Below are positions 1 to 8,582 of a stretch of DNA of 49,354 nucleotides, piece by piece. This stretch comes from CAZWCX01 sp964632945. GTDB lineage: Bacteria > Planctomycetota > MHYJ01 > WSZJ01 > CAZWCX01. Location of the stretch: assembly GCA_964632945.1 (NCBI GenBank), contig CAZWCX010000047.1, forward strand, positions 1 to 49,354. The letters are read 5' to 3'. The number at the start of each line of letters is the position of its first letter. Positions within the stretch are counted from its first letter, which is position 1. The translations under genes were made by a program, and so were the position numbers. The notes beneath the pieces were generated by a model, which saw nothing but the letters and a program-made list of their open reading frames with translations, was not told the origin of the DNA and did no database searches.

Positions 1-2
1 GG

Positions 3-46
3 CGGATTTTTCACGAAGCCGCTGGCGCGGCTTCATGAATAATCCG
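3..46. repeat. 44-bp near-perfect palindrome
   Basis: Two 20-nt arms (3-22 and 27-46) are inverted copies with 18 of 20 positions complementary, separated by a 4-nt loop (tggc). There is no T-tract on either side, so it does not look like a rho-independent terminator. It could be a REP-like intergenic palindrome or a cruciform or protein-binding site. No second copy was seen in this window. Confidence 0.6.
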
Positions 47-222
47 GGCTAGGGGGGCTTCAACCTGGATCTCCCCGGTCGATCCGGGCGCGAAGATCGC
101 CGCAGCCGAACCCAGGATCTCCCGATCGAAGACCCACGAGCCCGAAACGCGCGCCGCGCGCGCCCGCGATCGGCCGGCCGCCGACGCCCCCCGACCTACC
201 ATCCTCGCACCCGGGAGCCGTC

Positions 223-936
223 ATGTCCGACGATGTCGCCTACGTGGAAGTCCGGGACCTGCGCCGCCACTACCTCATGGGCCGGTCGGTGGTCGCCGCC
301 CTCGACGGCGTGAGCTTCTCGCTGCCGCGGGGGAGCTTCACGTCGGTGGTGGGCCGTTCGGGTTCCGGCAAGTCCACCTTGCTGAACCTCCTGGCCGGTC
401 TCGACCGGCCGCTGCAGGGCCTGATTCTCATCGACGGTCGCGAGCTGTCGATGAACAACGACCGCGAAATGGCGCGGTATCGCCGCGAGCGGGTGGGGCT
501 CATCTTTCAGTCGTTCAACCTGATTCCCTCGCTGAGCGCCGAGGCGAACGTGATGCTGCCGCTCATTTTCGAGGGGGTGCCCGCGGCAGGCCGGCGCGAA
601 CGCGCGCGCAGTCTCCTGGAACGGGTCGGACTCGGGGGCCGGGTGCACCACCGCCCGAGCGAGCTCAGCGGCGGGGAGCAGCAACGGGTGGCGATCGCCC
701 GCGCGCTGGTCACGCGACCCGCGTTGCTCCTGGCCGACGAACCCACCGGCAACCTCGACAGCCGGACCTCGGACGAGATCATGGCCCTGCTCGGCCAGAT
801 GCGCGCGGAACTGGGGCAGACCATCCTGATGGTCACGCACGAGCAGGATCTCGCGCACCGCTACAGCGAGCGGGTGATCACGCTCGGCGACGGCCGCCTG
901 GTTTCGGACGTCCCGGTGCAGAAGGGGGTGGCATGA
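223..936 (+). CDS. ABC transporter ATP-binding protein, MacB/LolD type
   Basis: The cytoplasmic ATPase of a MacB/LolCDE-type (type VII) ABC system, which powers extrusion of substrates or lipoproteins from the inner membrane. In the 237 residues I see Walker A GRSGSGKS (44-51), Q-loop Q96, signature LSGGEQQR (148-155), Walker B ALLLADEP (167-174), the TGNLDS D-loop typical of the family, and H-loop H206. The ATG is preceded by GGGAG about 7 nt upstream. Its end overlaps the permease start as ATGA, so the two are probably translationally coupled. No HlyD-type adaptor accompanies this copy, so a LolCD-like or peptide-export role is as likely as MacB-type efflux. Substrate unknown. Confidence 0.93.
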   Translation: MSDDVAYVEVRDLRRHYLMGRSVVAALDGVSFSLPRGSFTSVVGRSGSGKSTLLNLLAGLDRPLQGLILIDGRELSMNNDREMARYRRERVGLIFQSFNLIPSLSAEANVMLPLIFEGVPAAGRRERARSLLERVGLGGRVHHRPSELSGGEQQRVAIARALVTRPALLLADEPTGNLDSRTSDEIMALLGQMRAELGQTILMVTHEQDLAHRYSERVITLGDGRLVSDVPVQKGVA

Positions 937-2300
937 GGCTCGGCGACCTGGCGGGGATGGCCTCGGGAAACCTGTGGCGACAGAAGCTGCGCACGTCGCT
1001 GACCGTGCTCGGCGTGTCGGTGGGCGTTTCGGCGCTGGTGCTCATGGTCTCCCTCGGCGTGGGGATCAAGCGGATGATCCTCAAGCAGATGGACTCCACG
1101 AACCTGCTGACCGAGATCGCGGTGACGCCGATCCAGCTCGATCTGGGCGCGGTCTTCCGCGGGGGCAAGCTGGACCGCCCGCCTGCGCACAAGGCGATCA
1201 CGCGGGAGACCCTGGAGGCCCTGCGGGTCATCCCCGGAGTGCGCGCGGCCTACCCGAACCTGAACCTGTGGGTGCAGATCGCCGTCGACGACCAGCATTC
1301 CGCGGGGGAGTTGTACGGGCTGCCGCCCGAGGGCGTGGTCGACTCCCTGCGCGAAGCGGTGGTCGCGGGCCGGACGTTCCAACCCGCCGCGCGCGAGGTG
1401 ATGATTTCGGACGCGATGGCGAAGGACCTGACGCCCGCGGATCCCAAGGGCAAGGACGCGCCGCCCGCCAATTCCGAAGCGCAGGAGCCCCCGCCCGTCG
1501 ATCCGGCGCGCTGGATCGGCAGGACGCTCAAGATCACGGGGGCCCGCGAGCGGAACCGGCGGCCGCGCAAGATCTCGGCGAAGGACGGCGGCGAGACGTA
1601 TGAGTTCACCATCGTAGGCGTCTATTCTTCGGCCACCTACAAGAGCCTCGGTCCGCGCATCTACGTCCCGCTCGAAGAGGCGGAACGGGTTCGGGCGGCC
1701 TCGATGGACAAGGAGTACCTGGAGGAGAATCCGCGCGCCCTCGACGAGTTTCCGGCCGCAACCGTCCGCATCGACGATCCCATGAACCTGGACGCGGTCA
1801 CCCAGGAGATCAAGAAGCTCGGGTACGGCACGCTCACGATCCAGGACGTGATCGACATGGTGGAAAACGTCTTTCTCGCGGTGGAGGCGCTCCTGGGGTG
1901 CGTGGGCGGAGTCGGGCTGCTGGTCGCGTTCTTCGGCATCGCCAACACGATGCTGATGTCGATCCTCGAGCGTACGCGCGAGATCGGGATCATGAAGGCG
2001 GTGGGCGGAACGCGCTGGGACATCGCGAACATTTTCCTGGTGGAGGCCTCGGCGATCGGGTTCCTGGGCGGGGCGCTGGGAATCGGCGGCGGCTGGTTGC
2101 TGGGGAAGGTCGGAAACTGGATCGCCACCCTGTTCGCAAAGTCGCGCGGGATGGAGCGCGTCCTGGAGCCGTTCGACGTCTCGCTGTGGCTGGGCGCAGG
2201 GGCGATGGTGTTCGCGGTCCTGGTGAGCGTGGTCGCGGGGCTGTATCCGGCCTGGCGCGCCGCGCGACTCGATCCGGTGGTCGCCCTGCGCCATGAGTGA
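933..2300 (+). CDS. MacB/FtsX-type ABC transporter permease
   Basis: The membrane partner of the preceding ATPase. The 455 residues show the family layout: one transmembrane helix near the N-terminus (about 22-43), a large extracytoplasmic domain of roughly 270 residues, then three C-terminal helices. The diagnostic ERTREIGIMKAVGG stretch follows the second helix, and the protein ends in YPAWRAARLDPVVALR, the usual MacB_PCD/FtsX tail. The periplasmic domain has an insertion rich in Pro, Lys and Ala (about 168-188). Its start overlaps the ATPase stop by 4 nt, and its end overlaps the next gene by 8 nt. Family assignment is secure; the cargo is not known. Confidence 0.92.
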   Translation: MRLGDLAGMASGNLWRQKLRTSLTVLGVSVGVSALVLMVSLGVGIKRMILKQMDSTNLLTEIAVTPIQLDLGAVFRGGKLDRPPAHKAITRETLEALRVIPGVRAAYPNLNLWVQIAVDDQHSAGELYGLPPEGVVDSLREAVVAGRTFQPAAREVMISDAMAKDLTPADPKGKDAPPANSEAQEPPPVDPARWIGRTLKITGARERNRRPRKISAKDGGETYEFTIVGVYSSATYKSLGPRIYVPLEEAERVRAASMDKEYLEENPRALDEFPAATVRIDDPMNLDAVTQEIKKLGYGTLTIQDVIDMVENVFLAVEALLGCVGGVGLLVAFFGIANTMLMSILERTREIGIMKAVGGTRWDIANIFLVEASAIGFLGGALGIGGGWLLGKVGNWIATLFAKSRGMERVLEPFDVSLWLGAGAMVFAVLVSVVAGLYPAWRAARLDPVVALRHE

Positions 2301-3681
2301 TCCCAACCCGGGGCGGGCACTCGCCGCGCGCGTGCTCGGGCGCGCGCGCAAGGGGAAGCGCTTCGCCGGCGACGAACTCGAGCGCGCGCTTCGCGGCGGC
2401 GCGCTCGGCCGCGAGGACCGGGGACTGGCCACGTCGCTGGTGTACGGCACGCTCCGCCACCAGGGGACGCTCGACTGGGTGCTGGGACGCGTCGCCGAGG
2501 TTTCCGGCGCGCGCACGCACCCGGACACGATGGACCTCCTGCGGCTGGGGGCGTACCAACTGCTCTACCTCCGGCGCGTGCCGCCGTTCGCGGCGGTCGA
2601 CGAGACGGTGGAACTCGTGCGCCGCGCGGGCGGGCGGCGGTCCGCGGGGTTCGCCAACGCGGTGCTGCGGGCGCTGGCGCGCGACCTCGCGCCGGCCGAC
2701 ACGGCCGCATCCGGCTCAGCGCTGCGCGATCTGCCGCGCGGAGACGGAACGTACGCCGTCTTCCGGCGCGACCTCCTTCCCGATCCCGGCCGCGACCCGG
2801 TCCAGCACGTGGCCGTGACGCTCTCGCTCCCGGCGTGGCTGACCGCCCGGTGGATCGCCCGGTTCGGCGCCGAACGAACCGCAGACCTCGGCCGCGCCTT
2901 CCTGGTCCCGCCGCCCACCACGCTGCGCGTCAACCGGCTCCGCGGCGACCGGGACGGGCTGCTCGCGCTCCTGCGCGCGGCGGACGCAGAGGCCCAGCCG
3001 GGGACCGATCCCGCGGCGATCCGCCTGGGCGCCGCCGGCTCCGTGGCGCAGCTTCCCGGCTACCTCGAGGGGCGCTTCACCGTGCAGGACGAGGCGGCGA
3101 TGGCGGTGGCGCCGCGCCTGGCGCCGCACCCCGGCGGTCGGTACGTGGACCTGTGCGCCGCCCCCGGGGGGAAGTCCACCCACCTCGCCGAGCTCTCCGC
3201 CGACGCCGCGCGGATCGTCGCCCTCGATCCGCAAGCCGCGCGACTTTCACGAGTCGCCGAATCCTGCGCCCGCCTCGGCCTGCGCTCCGTCTTTCCGGTC
3301 TGCGGCGACGGACGGCGACCCCCGCTCCCCGCGCCTCCCTCGACCGGCTGGGACGGCGTACTCATCGACGCCCCCTGCTCCAACACCGGCGTCCTCGCCC
3401 GCCGCGTGGAGGCCCGCTGGCGCCTCGGCCCCCCGGACGTCTCCGCGCTCGCGGAAACCCAACTCCACCTGCTCGTCTCCGCCGCCGCCCTGGTCCCGCC
3501 GGGCGGGCGCGTGCTCTACTCCACCTGCTCCCTCGAGCCCGAGGAGAACGACGACCGCGTCGCCCTCTTCCTCCAGGGTTTGGGCGGGACCTTCCGGGAG
3601 ATCGAACGCGAGACGCTGTGGCCGGCGCCGGGACGCTCCGGCGGCTTCGTCGCCCTGCTCGAACGCACCCGCGCGGAATGA
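2293..3681 (+). CDS. rsmB: 16S rRNA (cytosine-C5) methyltransferase, RsmB type
   Basis: A SAM-dependent m5C methyltransferase that in the RsmB family modifies C967 of 16S rRNA. Residues 1-135 form a NusB-like RNA-binding domain; the catalytic domain runs from about 175 to 462. Motif I is DLCAAPGGKST (287-296), motif IV is DAPCSN with C362, and motif VI is YSTCSLEPEEND with the nucleophile C412, so both catalytic cysteines are present. Length (462) is normal. The start lies inside the end of the ABC permease gene with an 8-nt overlap, implying one operon and coupled translation with an unrelated transporter. A second, divergent member of the superfamily lies at 8560-10167. Confidence 0.9.
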   Translation: MSDPNPGRALAARVLGRARKGKRFAGDELERALRGGALGREDRGLATSLVYGTLRHQGTLDWVLGRVAEVSGARTHPDTMDLLRLGAYQLLYLRRVPPFAAVDETVELVRRAGGRRSAGFANAVLRALARDLAPADTAASGSALRDLPRGDGTYAVFRRDLLPDPGRDPVQHVAVTLSLPAWLTARWIARFGAERTADLGRAFLVPPPTTLRVNRLRGDRDGLLALLRAADAEAQPGTDPAAIRLGAAGSVAQLPGYLEGRFTVQDEAAMAVAPRLAPHPGGRYVDLCAAPGGKSTHLAELSADAARIVALDPQAARLSRVAESCARLGLRSVFPVCGDGRRPPLPAPPSTGWDGVLIDAPCSNTGVLARRVEARWRLGPPDVSALAETQLHLLVSAAALVPPGGRVLYSTCSLEPEENDDRVALFLQGLGGTFREIERETLWPAPGRSGGFVALLERTRAE

Positions 3682-3730
3682 GGCGACGGGCCGCGATCCC
3701 GCGGAAGTCGGGGCGCAGGTCGAGAGTCCT

Positions 3731-3759
3731 TTGACTCCGAATCGGTCTCCGGCTACGCT
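3731..3759 (+). promoter_or_regulatory. Sigma70-type promoter of kinase A
   Basis: TTGACT at 3731-3736, a 17-nt spacer, then TACGCT at 3754-3759. Transcription would begin near 3766, leaving a leader of about 43 nt before the ATG at 3809. This rules out the upstream in-frame TTG at 3731, which is itself the -35 box, as the start. Confidence 0.7.
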
Positions 3760-3808
3760 CGCCCGCAGCAGACCTGCCAACCCGCGATCCCGTCCCGCGA
3801 GCGAACCC

Positions 3809-6800
3809 ATGTCCCTTCCTCCGGGAAGCAACCCCCCGGCCCGTTCGGCGCGCGACCAGGACGTGCTCCTGGCGGAGGCGCTGATCCGCGAGCGCGTGCT
3901 CGCGCCCGAACGGGCGCAGGCCGCCCTCCAGGCGCGCGCCCTGCGTTCCGCGCAGGGCCTGCCGGCGCGGCTGGTCAACGTACTCCTGGACGAAGCGATC
4001 CTCTCCGCCGCCGCCCTGGCTGAGTTCGTCCCGTGCGCCCGCTGCGGGGTCTACACCCGAATCGGGGACCGGACGCCCACGCCGCGCCCGGTCTGCGTCG
4101 CCTGCTCCGCGCCGCTCGCGCTGCAGGGGATGGAGCACACGCAGGTCGATGCCGGCTTCGCCCTGTCGCGACCGGCCCCGGAAGCCGACGGGACGAATCC
4201 TGCCGCAGACCCGCGGAAGAGCGCCGGTCGCCCCTTCGGGCGCTATCGCCTCCTCACGGAGCTCGGCCGGGGCGGCATGGGGGTGGTCTGGAAGGCGTGG
4301 GACACCCACCTCCGCCGGGAGGTGGCCCTCAAGCAGATTGCGATGACCCGGGCCGCCGACAACCCGGACCTGGCGCAGCGATTCTCCCGCGAGGCGCGCC
4401 TTGCCGCGAGACTCCAGCACCCCGGCGTCGTCGGCATCTTGGACGTCGGGGAACAGGACGGCCAACCGTACTTCACGAGCGAGTTCGTTTCCGGGTTCTC
4501 GCTGGATGTCCGGCCTAAGGGACCCACCCCTCCCCGTCAGGCGGCGGAGTGGGTGGAGGGAATCGCGCAAGCCCTCCACTACGCCCACGGCCAGGGGGTC
4601 GTGCACCGGGACATCAAGCCGGCGAACGTCATGATCGATTCGCAGGGCCGTCCGCGGGTGATGGACTTCGGCCTGGCGGCGCCCATGAACGAAGACGAGA
4701 CCGGCCGCGAGGCCCGCCTGACGGTGAGCGGGATGGTCATCGGGACGCCGAGCTACATGTCTCCCGAACAGGCGCGCGGCGAGGTGGATCAGCTCGGGCC
4801 GGCGAGCGACCAGTTTTCCCTGGGCGCAACCCTCTACGAGCTGCTGACGGGCAAGGTCCCGTTCGAAGGCGCCAATTTTCATGCGATTTTCCACGCGATC
4901 CTGGAGCGGGATCCGGAGCCCCCGCGCCGGCGAATCCCCGATCTTCCTCGCGATCTCGAGACGATCTGCCTGACCGCCCTGGCCAAGAATCCGGCGCAGC
5001 GATATCCGGATCTCGCGGCGATGGCCGCCGACCTGGCGCGATGGCGGGCGGGGGAGCCGATTCGGGCGCGCGCGGAAGGTTGGCCGGCCCGGATGGTGCG
5101 GCAGGCCTTGCGACACCGGTGGCTCCTGGCTTCGAACCTGCTGGTCGCGGCCCTGGCCGGCGCGCTCTGGTTCGCCGGGTCCCGCCCGGACGGGGGCGGG
5201 GTCCCGCCGACGGACCGGACGGCGCGCGACCGGAGGACGGCGCTCGCCGGCGCGGTGCTCGAGCGGTGGATGGCCGCCTCCCCGGCGCTGGCGCGCCTGG
5301 AAGCGGCGCACGTCGATTCCGGCGGCGCGCCGGACGAGATCCGCGCGGCCCATGCGGCCGCCTGGGCCGAGGTCGAAGCCGCGCTTTCCCCGCTCGCGGA
5401 TGACCCGGCCGCCCGCGCCGCCGTCCTGGCCCTGCGCTCCTGGGCGCTCCGCGGGTCGGGCCGCGAGCCGGAAGCCGACGCCGCCCTGGCCGCAGCCCGC
5501 GCCGCCGATCCCGCCGTGCCCTTTGCCGACGCCGTGGAGGCGTGGGTCGAACTCTCCCGCCTCCTTCAAGCGCAACCGCCGCCGCGCCTGCGCTTGAGCC
5601 TCTCCCGCGCCGTGCTCGACCCCCGGCCGCCCTCTCCGGCGGCCGCCGAGTCGGCGCGCCGGGTCCTCGAAGGGACCGCCCGCGCGGACGCCGCGGAGGC
5701 CTGGGGGGAAGGACCGGCACAGGAGTTCCGCCGGTTGCTCGACGCCGCCCGGGCATTCTCGGAAGCGCGCTGGGAAACCGCCGAGCGGATCCTCGGGATC
5801 GCCCTCGAAACTCCCGCGACCCGCGCCTTCGCCCGCGACCTGCGGTGGGCCCGGGCGCGCGTCCGCTACCACCTCCTGCGTTTCCGCGACGCGCTCGAGG
5901 ATCTCGATACGCTCCTCCGGGACCGGCCGCGCGATGCCGCACTTCGACTCGAACGCGCGACCGCGCGCTACGCACTGGCCTGCGAGCACGGGATTCGGAA
6001 CGTGTCGACGGGACCCGGATTCGGCGGCGCACGCGAGGATGTGGAGGAGGCGCTCCGCCTCCGTCCGCGGAATCCGGAGGCCCTGATCCTGCGCGGGTAC
6101 ATCCGCTGGGCCGGAGCCCAGATCGAGATCGATCCGGAACCGGACGTGGTCGGGGAGGCGCGGCAAGCCCTGGCGGATGCCGAAGCAGCCGCCGGTCTGG
6201 ACCCGCGGGAGATCGCCCCGCGTCTCCTGCGCGCCTTCGCCTGGTCGCTGTTGGCGGAACACGCGGAGGGGGAGGACGAACGCGCGGCTCTGACGGCCGC
6301 CCTGAACGGCTTCGACGGGGTTCTCGGCGACGAGCCCGAGGATCTCGCGGCGCGTCTCGGCCGCGCCTACGCGCGGATCCTGATGGCCCGCGCGCACGCC
6401 CTCGCCGGCGCGGACCCGTTTCCGACGATGGCGGGGGCGCTCGCGGACGCCGAGGCGCTGGCCCGTCGCGAGCCGGACTCCGCCGATGCGGGTTACCTTC
6501 AGGGCCTCGTTCTTCGTCAGATCGGCGACTTCCGCGCGGCGGCCGGGGAGGATCCCGGGGAAGCGTGGCGAAAGGCGGAACAAAGCCTGGCCGACGCGGT
6601 CACTCGGGACTCTCGGTTCGCGCGATCCCAGGCCGAACACGGTTGGGCGCTCCTGCGCCTGCAGCGATTCGCAGACGCCGAAACCGCCCTCCGCAAGGCT
6701 GTGGATCTCTCGCCCGGCGAAACGGATCTGGCGGAATCCCTCCATTGCGCCCGGAACTGGCGCGCCGCGGCGGAAGAACAGCCTCCCGCCCCCTGGTTGG

Positions 6801-7168
6801 CCCGCGCGGCGTTCGCCTGGACCCTGGCGGGGCTCCATCTCTACACCCGGGCTCATCCCCTCCTCGACGAGGTCGTGCACGCGGCCGCGGAGACGCCCCC
6901 CCCGGGCCCCGCGGGAATGCGGATGCTTGCCGAGGTGCACCTTTACCTCGCCGCCATCCACTCCCTCCGCTCGGTGGGACGCGAAAACCCCGGCGCCCCC
7001 GCCACCGCGGTCCCGCCCGGCGAAGCCGCCCGCCGCCGCGATCTCGCCTTCGCGCACCTCGAAAAGGCGCTCGAATCGATTCCGGATGCGGCCCCGGGAG
7101 TCGTCGCCGACGACGACTTCCACCCGCTCCACGAGGATCCACGCTGGGACGAGCTGTTCGGGTCGTAA
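3809..7168 (+). CDS. Ser/Thr protein kinase A with zinc ribbon, one TM helix and C-terminal TPRs
   Basis: A Hanks-type membrane kinase of 1119 residues. The N-terminal 75 residues are a helical module like that in the MshEN-like protein at 44271-45167. A zinc ribbon follows (Cys 76, 79, 96, 99). The kinase domain (about 144-415) has the glycine loop GRGGMGVVWK, catalytic Lys175, HRD with Asp268, and DFG with Asp286; SPE replaces the usual APE. A transmembrane helix lies at about 438-457. The remaining 660 residues are degenerate TPRs, some with an inserted GxDP segment shared with the other two kinases, ending in an HEDPRW motif. All catalytic residues are present, so it should be active. The extracytoplasmic TPR region presumably senses or binds a partner; the target is unknown. 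Confidence 0.9.
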   Translation: MSLPPGSNPPARSARDQDVLLAEALIRERVLAPERAQAALQARALRSAQGLPARLVNVLLDEAILSAAALAEFVPCARCGVYTRIGDRTPTPRPVCVACSAPLALQGMEHTQVDAGFALSRPAPEADGTNPAADPRKSAGRPFGRYRLLTELGRGGMGVVWKAWDTHLRREVALKQIAMTRAADNPDLAQRFSREARLAARLQHPGVVGILDVGEQDGQPYFTSEFVSGFSLDVRPKGPTPPRQAAEWVEGIAQALHYAHGQGVVHRDIKPANVMIDSQGRPRVMDFGLAAPMNEDETGREARLTVSGMVIGTPSYMSPEQARGEVDQLGPASDQFSLGATLYELLTGKVPFEGANFHAIFHAILERDPEPPRRRIPDLPRDLETICLTALAKNPAQRYPDLAAMAADLARWRAGEPIRARAEGWPARMVRQALRHRWLLASNLLVAALAGALWFAGSRPDGGGVPPTDRTARDRRTALAGAVLERWMAASPALARLEAAHVDSGGAPDEIRAAHAAAWAEVEAALSPLADDPAARAAVLALRSWALRGSGREPEADAALAAARAADPAVPFADAVEAWVELSRLLQAQPPPRLRLSLSRAVLDPRPPSPAAAESARRVLEGTARADAAEAWGEGPAQEFRRLLDAARAFSEARWETAERILGIALETPATRAFARDLRWARARVRYHLLRFRDALEDLDTLLRDRPRDAALRLERATARYALACEHGIRNVSTGPGFGGAREDVEEALRLRPRNPEALILRGYIRWAGAQIEIDPEPDVVGEARQALADAEAAAGLDPREIAPRLLRAFAWSLLAEHAEGEDERAALTAALNGFDGVLGDEPEDLAARLGRAYARILMARAHALAGADPFPTMAGALADAEALARREPDSADAGYLQGLVLRQIGDFRAAAGEDPGEAWRKAEQSLADAVTRDSRFARSQAEHGWALLRLQRFADAETALRKAVDLSPGETDLAESLHCARNWRAAAEEQPPAPWLARAAFAWTLAGLHLYTRAHPLLDEVVHAAAETPPPGPAGMRMLAEVHLYLAAIHSLRSVGRENPGAPATAVPPGEAARRRDLAFAHLEKALESIPDAAPGVVADDDFHPLHEDPRWDELFGS

Positions 7169-7327
7169 CCCGTGCGCCGCCGCGGAGAAATCGTCGCCCC
7201 GCGATACCCTGGACCGCGCGCCATCGTTCGAAACCTGGACGGTGTGTTCGGGAGAGGTGAACCGGCAAGGGCGGCGCAACCGCCTCCGGCTCGTCTCCGG
7301 CGCCCGGCCCCGGGTCGCATCGCGCCC

Positions 7328-7357
7328 TTGATCGGGACGGCGCGGGTGGCGTAGTCT
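7328..7357 (+). promoter_or_regulatory. Sigma70-type promoter of the sugar pyrophosphorylase gene
   Basis: TTGATC at 7328-7333, 18-nt spacer, TAGTCT at 7352-7357. The predicted transcript starts near 7364, about 85 nt before the ATG at 7449. Confidence 0.5.
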
Positions 7358-7448
7358 GGCAGGGAGCGGGGGAACCCGGAACCCGGCCGCCGGCGCCGGT
7401 CCCCGACCGGAATCCCGCCCCCTTGCCCTTCCGCACGTGGAGATTCGG

Positions 7449-8582
7449 ATGCTGGACCTGGACCCGGACCTGGAACCCCTGGCCGACGCGGAGATCCGCG
7501 AAGTGCTGCGGCGCTACCGGTTCGACACCGTTCGCTTTCGGGAGGGTCGCGAGCGGCTCCGTCGCGGCGTGGCCGCCGCCTCCAACTGGGTGACGGGTGA
7601 ATTGCGTCCGCCCGGGGACGGCGAGGTGCTTCCGTTGCCCCCCCCGGACTCGTCGGAGCGATTGCGGCTCGAGCAGCGCGGACGGGAGGCGATCGGCCGC
7701 GGCGAAGTCGCGGCCGTGGTGTTGAACGGCGGGATGGCGACCCGCTTCGGCGGGGTCGTGAAGGCGGCGGTGGAGGCCTTGCCGGGGCGCAGCTTCCTGC
7801 AATTGAAGCTTGGCGACCTGCGCACGACGGCGCGGCGCTCCGGGGGGCGCATCCCGGTCTGGCTGATGAACAGCTTCGCCACGGATGCGGCGACCCGCCG
7901 CCTGCTCGCGGAACTTCCGGACGGGCTGGACCGGGACGTCGACTCCTTCCCGCAGTCGGTGTCGATCCGGCTCGAACCCGCGGGTCCGGTGTTCGTCGGC
8001 AAGGACGGCCGGCCCTCCCTCTACGCGCCGGGGCACGGCGATCTCTGCGACGCCCTGCGCCAGGGCACCCTGGCGGTGATGGCCGCCGCCGGCGTGCGCT
8101 CGGTGGTGATGAGCAACGTGGACAATCTGGCGGCCGGCGTCGATCCCGTGATCCTGGGTCGTCACCTGGAGGCGCAGGCGCAGATGACGGTCGAGGTGGT
8201 GCGCAAGGAGCGGGGCGATCGCGGCGGCGCCCCCGCATGGCTCGACGGCCGGCTGCAGATCATCGAGGGCATGCGCTTCCCGCCCGCCTTCGACCAGGAC
8301 ACGATCCCGGTCTTCAATACGAACACCTTCGTGCTCGACCGGGCGGCCCTCGACCGGGACTTCCCGCTCGATCTGTTCTTCGCGAAAAAGAGCGTCGACG
8401 GACGGGACGCGATCCAATTCGAACGCCTGGCTGGGCAGCTCACCGCCCACCTGCGCTCGGTCTACGTCGAAGTCCCGCGCTCCGGCCCGCACGGACGCTT
8501 CCTCCCGGCCAAGGACCAGGAGGAGATTGCGGCCCGCCGGGGGCAGGTCGAGGAGGTGCTCAGGGCGCGAGGGGTGCTGTGA
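7449..8582 (+). CDS. UTP-sugar-1-phosphate uridylyltransferase (UDPGP family)
   Basis: Expected to make UDP-sugars from UTP and a sugar 1-phosphate for cell-wall or exopolysaccharide synthesis. The 377 residues carry the nucleotide-binding NGGMATRFGG loop, an uncommon variant of the usual GGxGTRLG, and other UDPGP landmarks: LMNSF, PGHGD, MSNVDN and FNTNTFV. I place the start at ATG 7449 because the sequence just upstream (GTGGAG) gives a ribosome site at about 6 nt; GTG 7437 would add four residues. Its 3' end overlaps by 23 nt the 3' end of the convergent gene at 8560-10167. The exact sugar (glucose or N-acetylhexosamine) cannot be decided from the sequence. Confidence 0.82.
   Translation: MLDLDPDLEPLADAEIREVLRRYRFDTVRFREGRERLRRGVAAASNWVTGELRPPGDGEVLPLPPPDSSERLRLEQRGREAIGRGEVAAVVLNGGMATRFGGVVKAAVEALPGRSFLQLKLGDLRTTARRSGGRIPVWLMNSFATDAATRRLLAELPDGLDRDVDSFPQSVSIRLEPAGPVFVGKDGRPSLYAPGHGDLCDALRQGTLAVMAAAGVRSVVMSNVDNLAAGVDPVILGRHLEAQAQMTVEVVRKERGDRGGAPAWLDGRLQIIEGMRFPPAFDQDTIPVFNTNTFVLDRAALDRDFPLDLFFAKKSVDGRDAIQFERLAGQLTAHLRSVYVEVPRSGPHGRFLPAKDQEEIAARRGQVEEVLRARGVL

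Noticed and set aside
861..2528. A 555-codon minus-strand frame opposite the ABC permease
   Set aside because: Histidine/arginine-rich shadow of a recognised gene; no ribosome site or family feature.
3362..7279. A 1305-codon open frame on the minus strand opposite kinase A
   Set aside because: It is antisense to a gene with all kinase motifs and a promoter. Its Arg/Gly/Pro-rich product is typical of the complementary strand of GC-rich genes.
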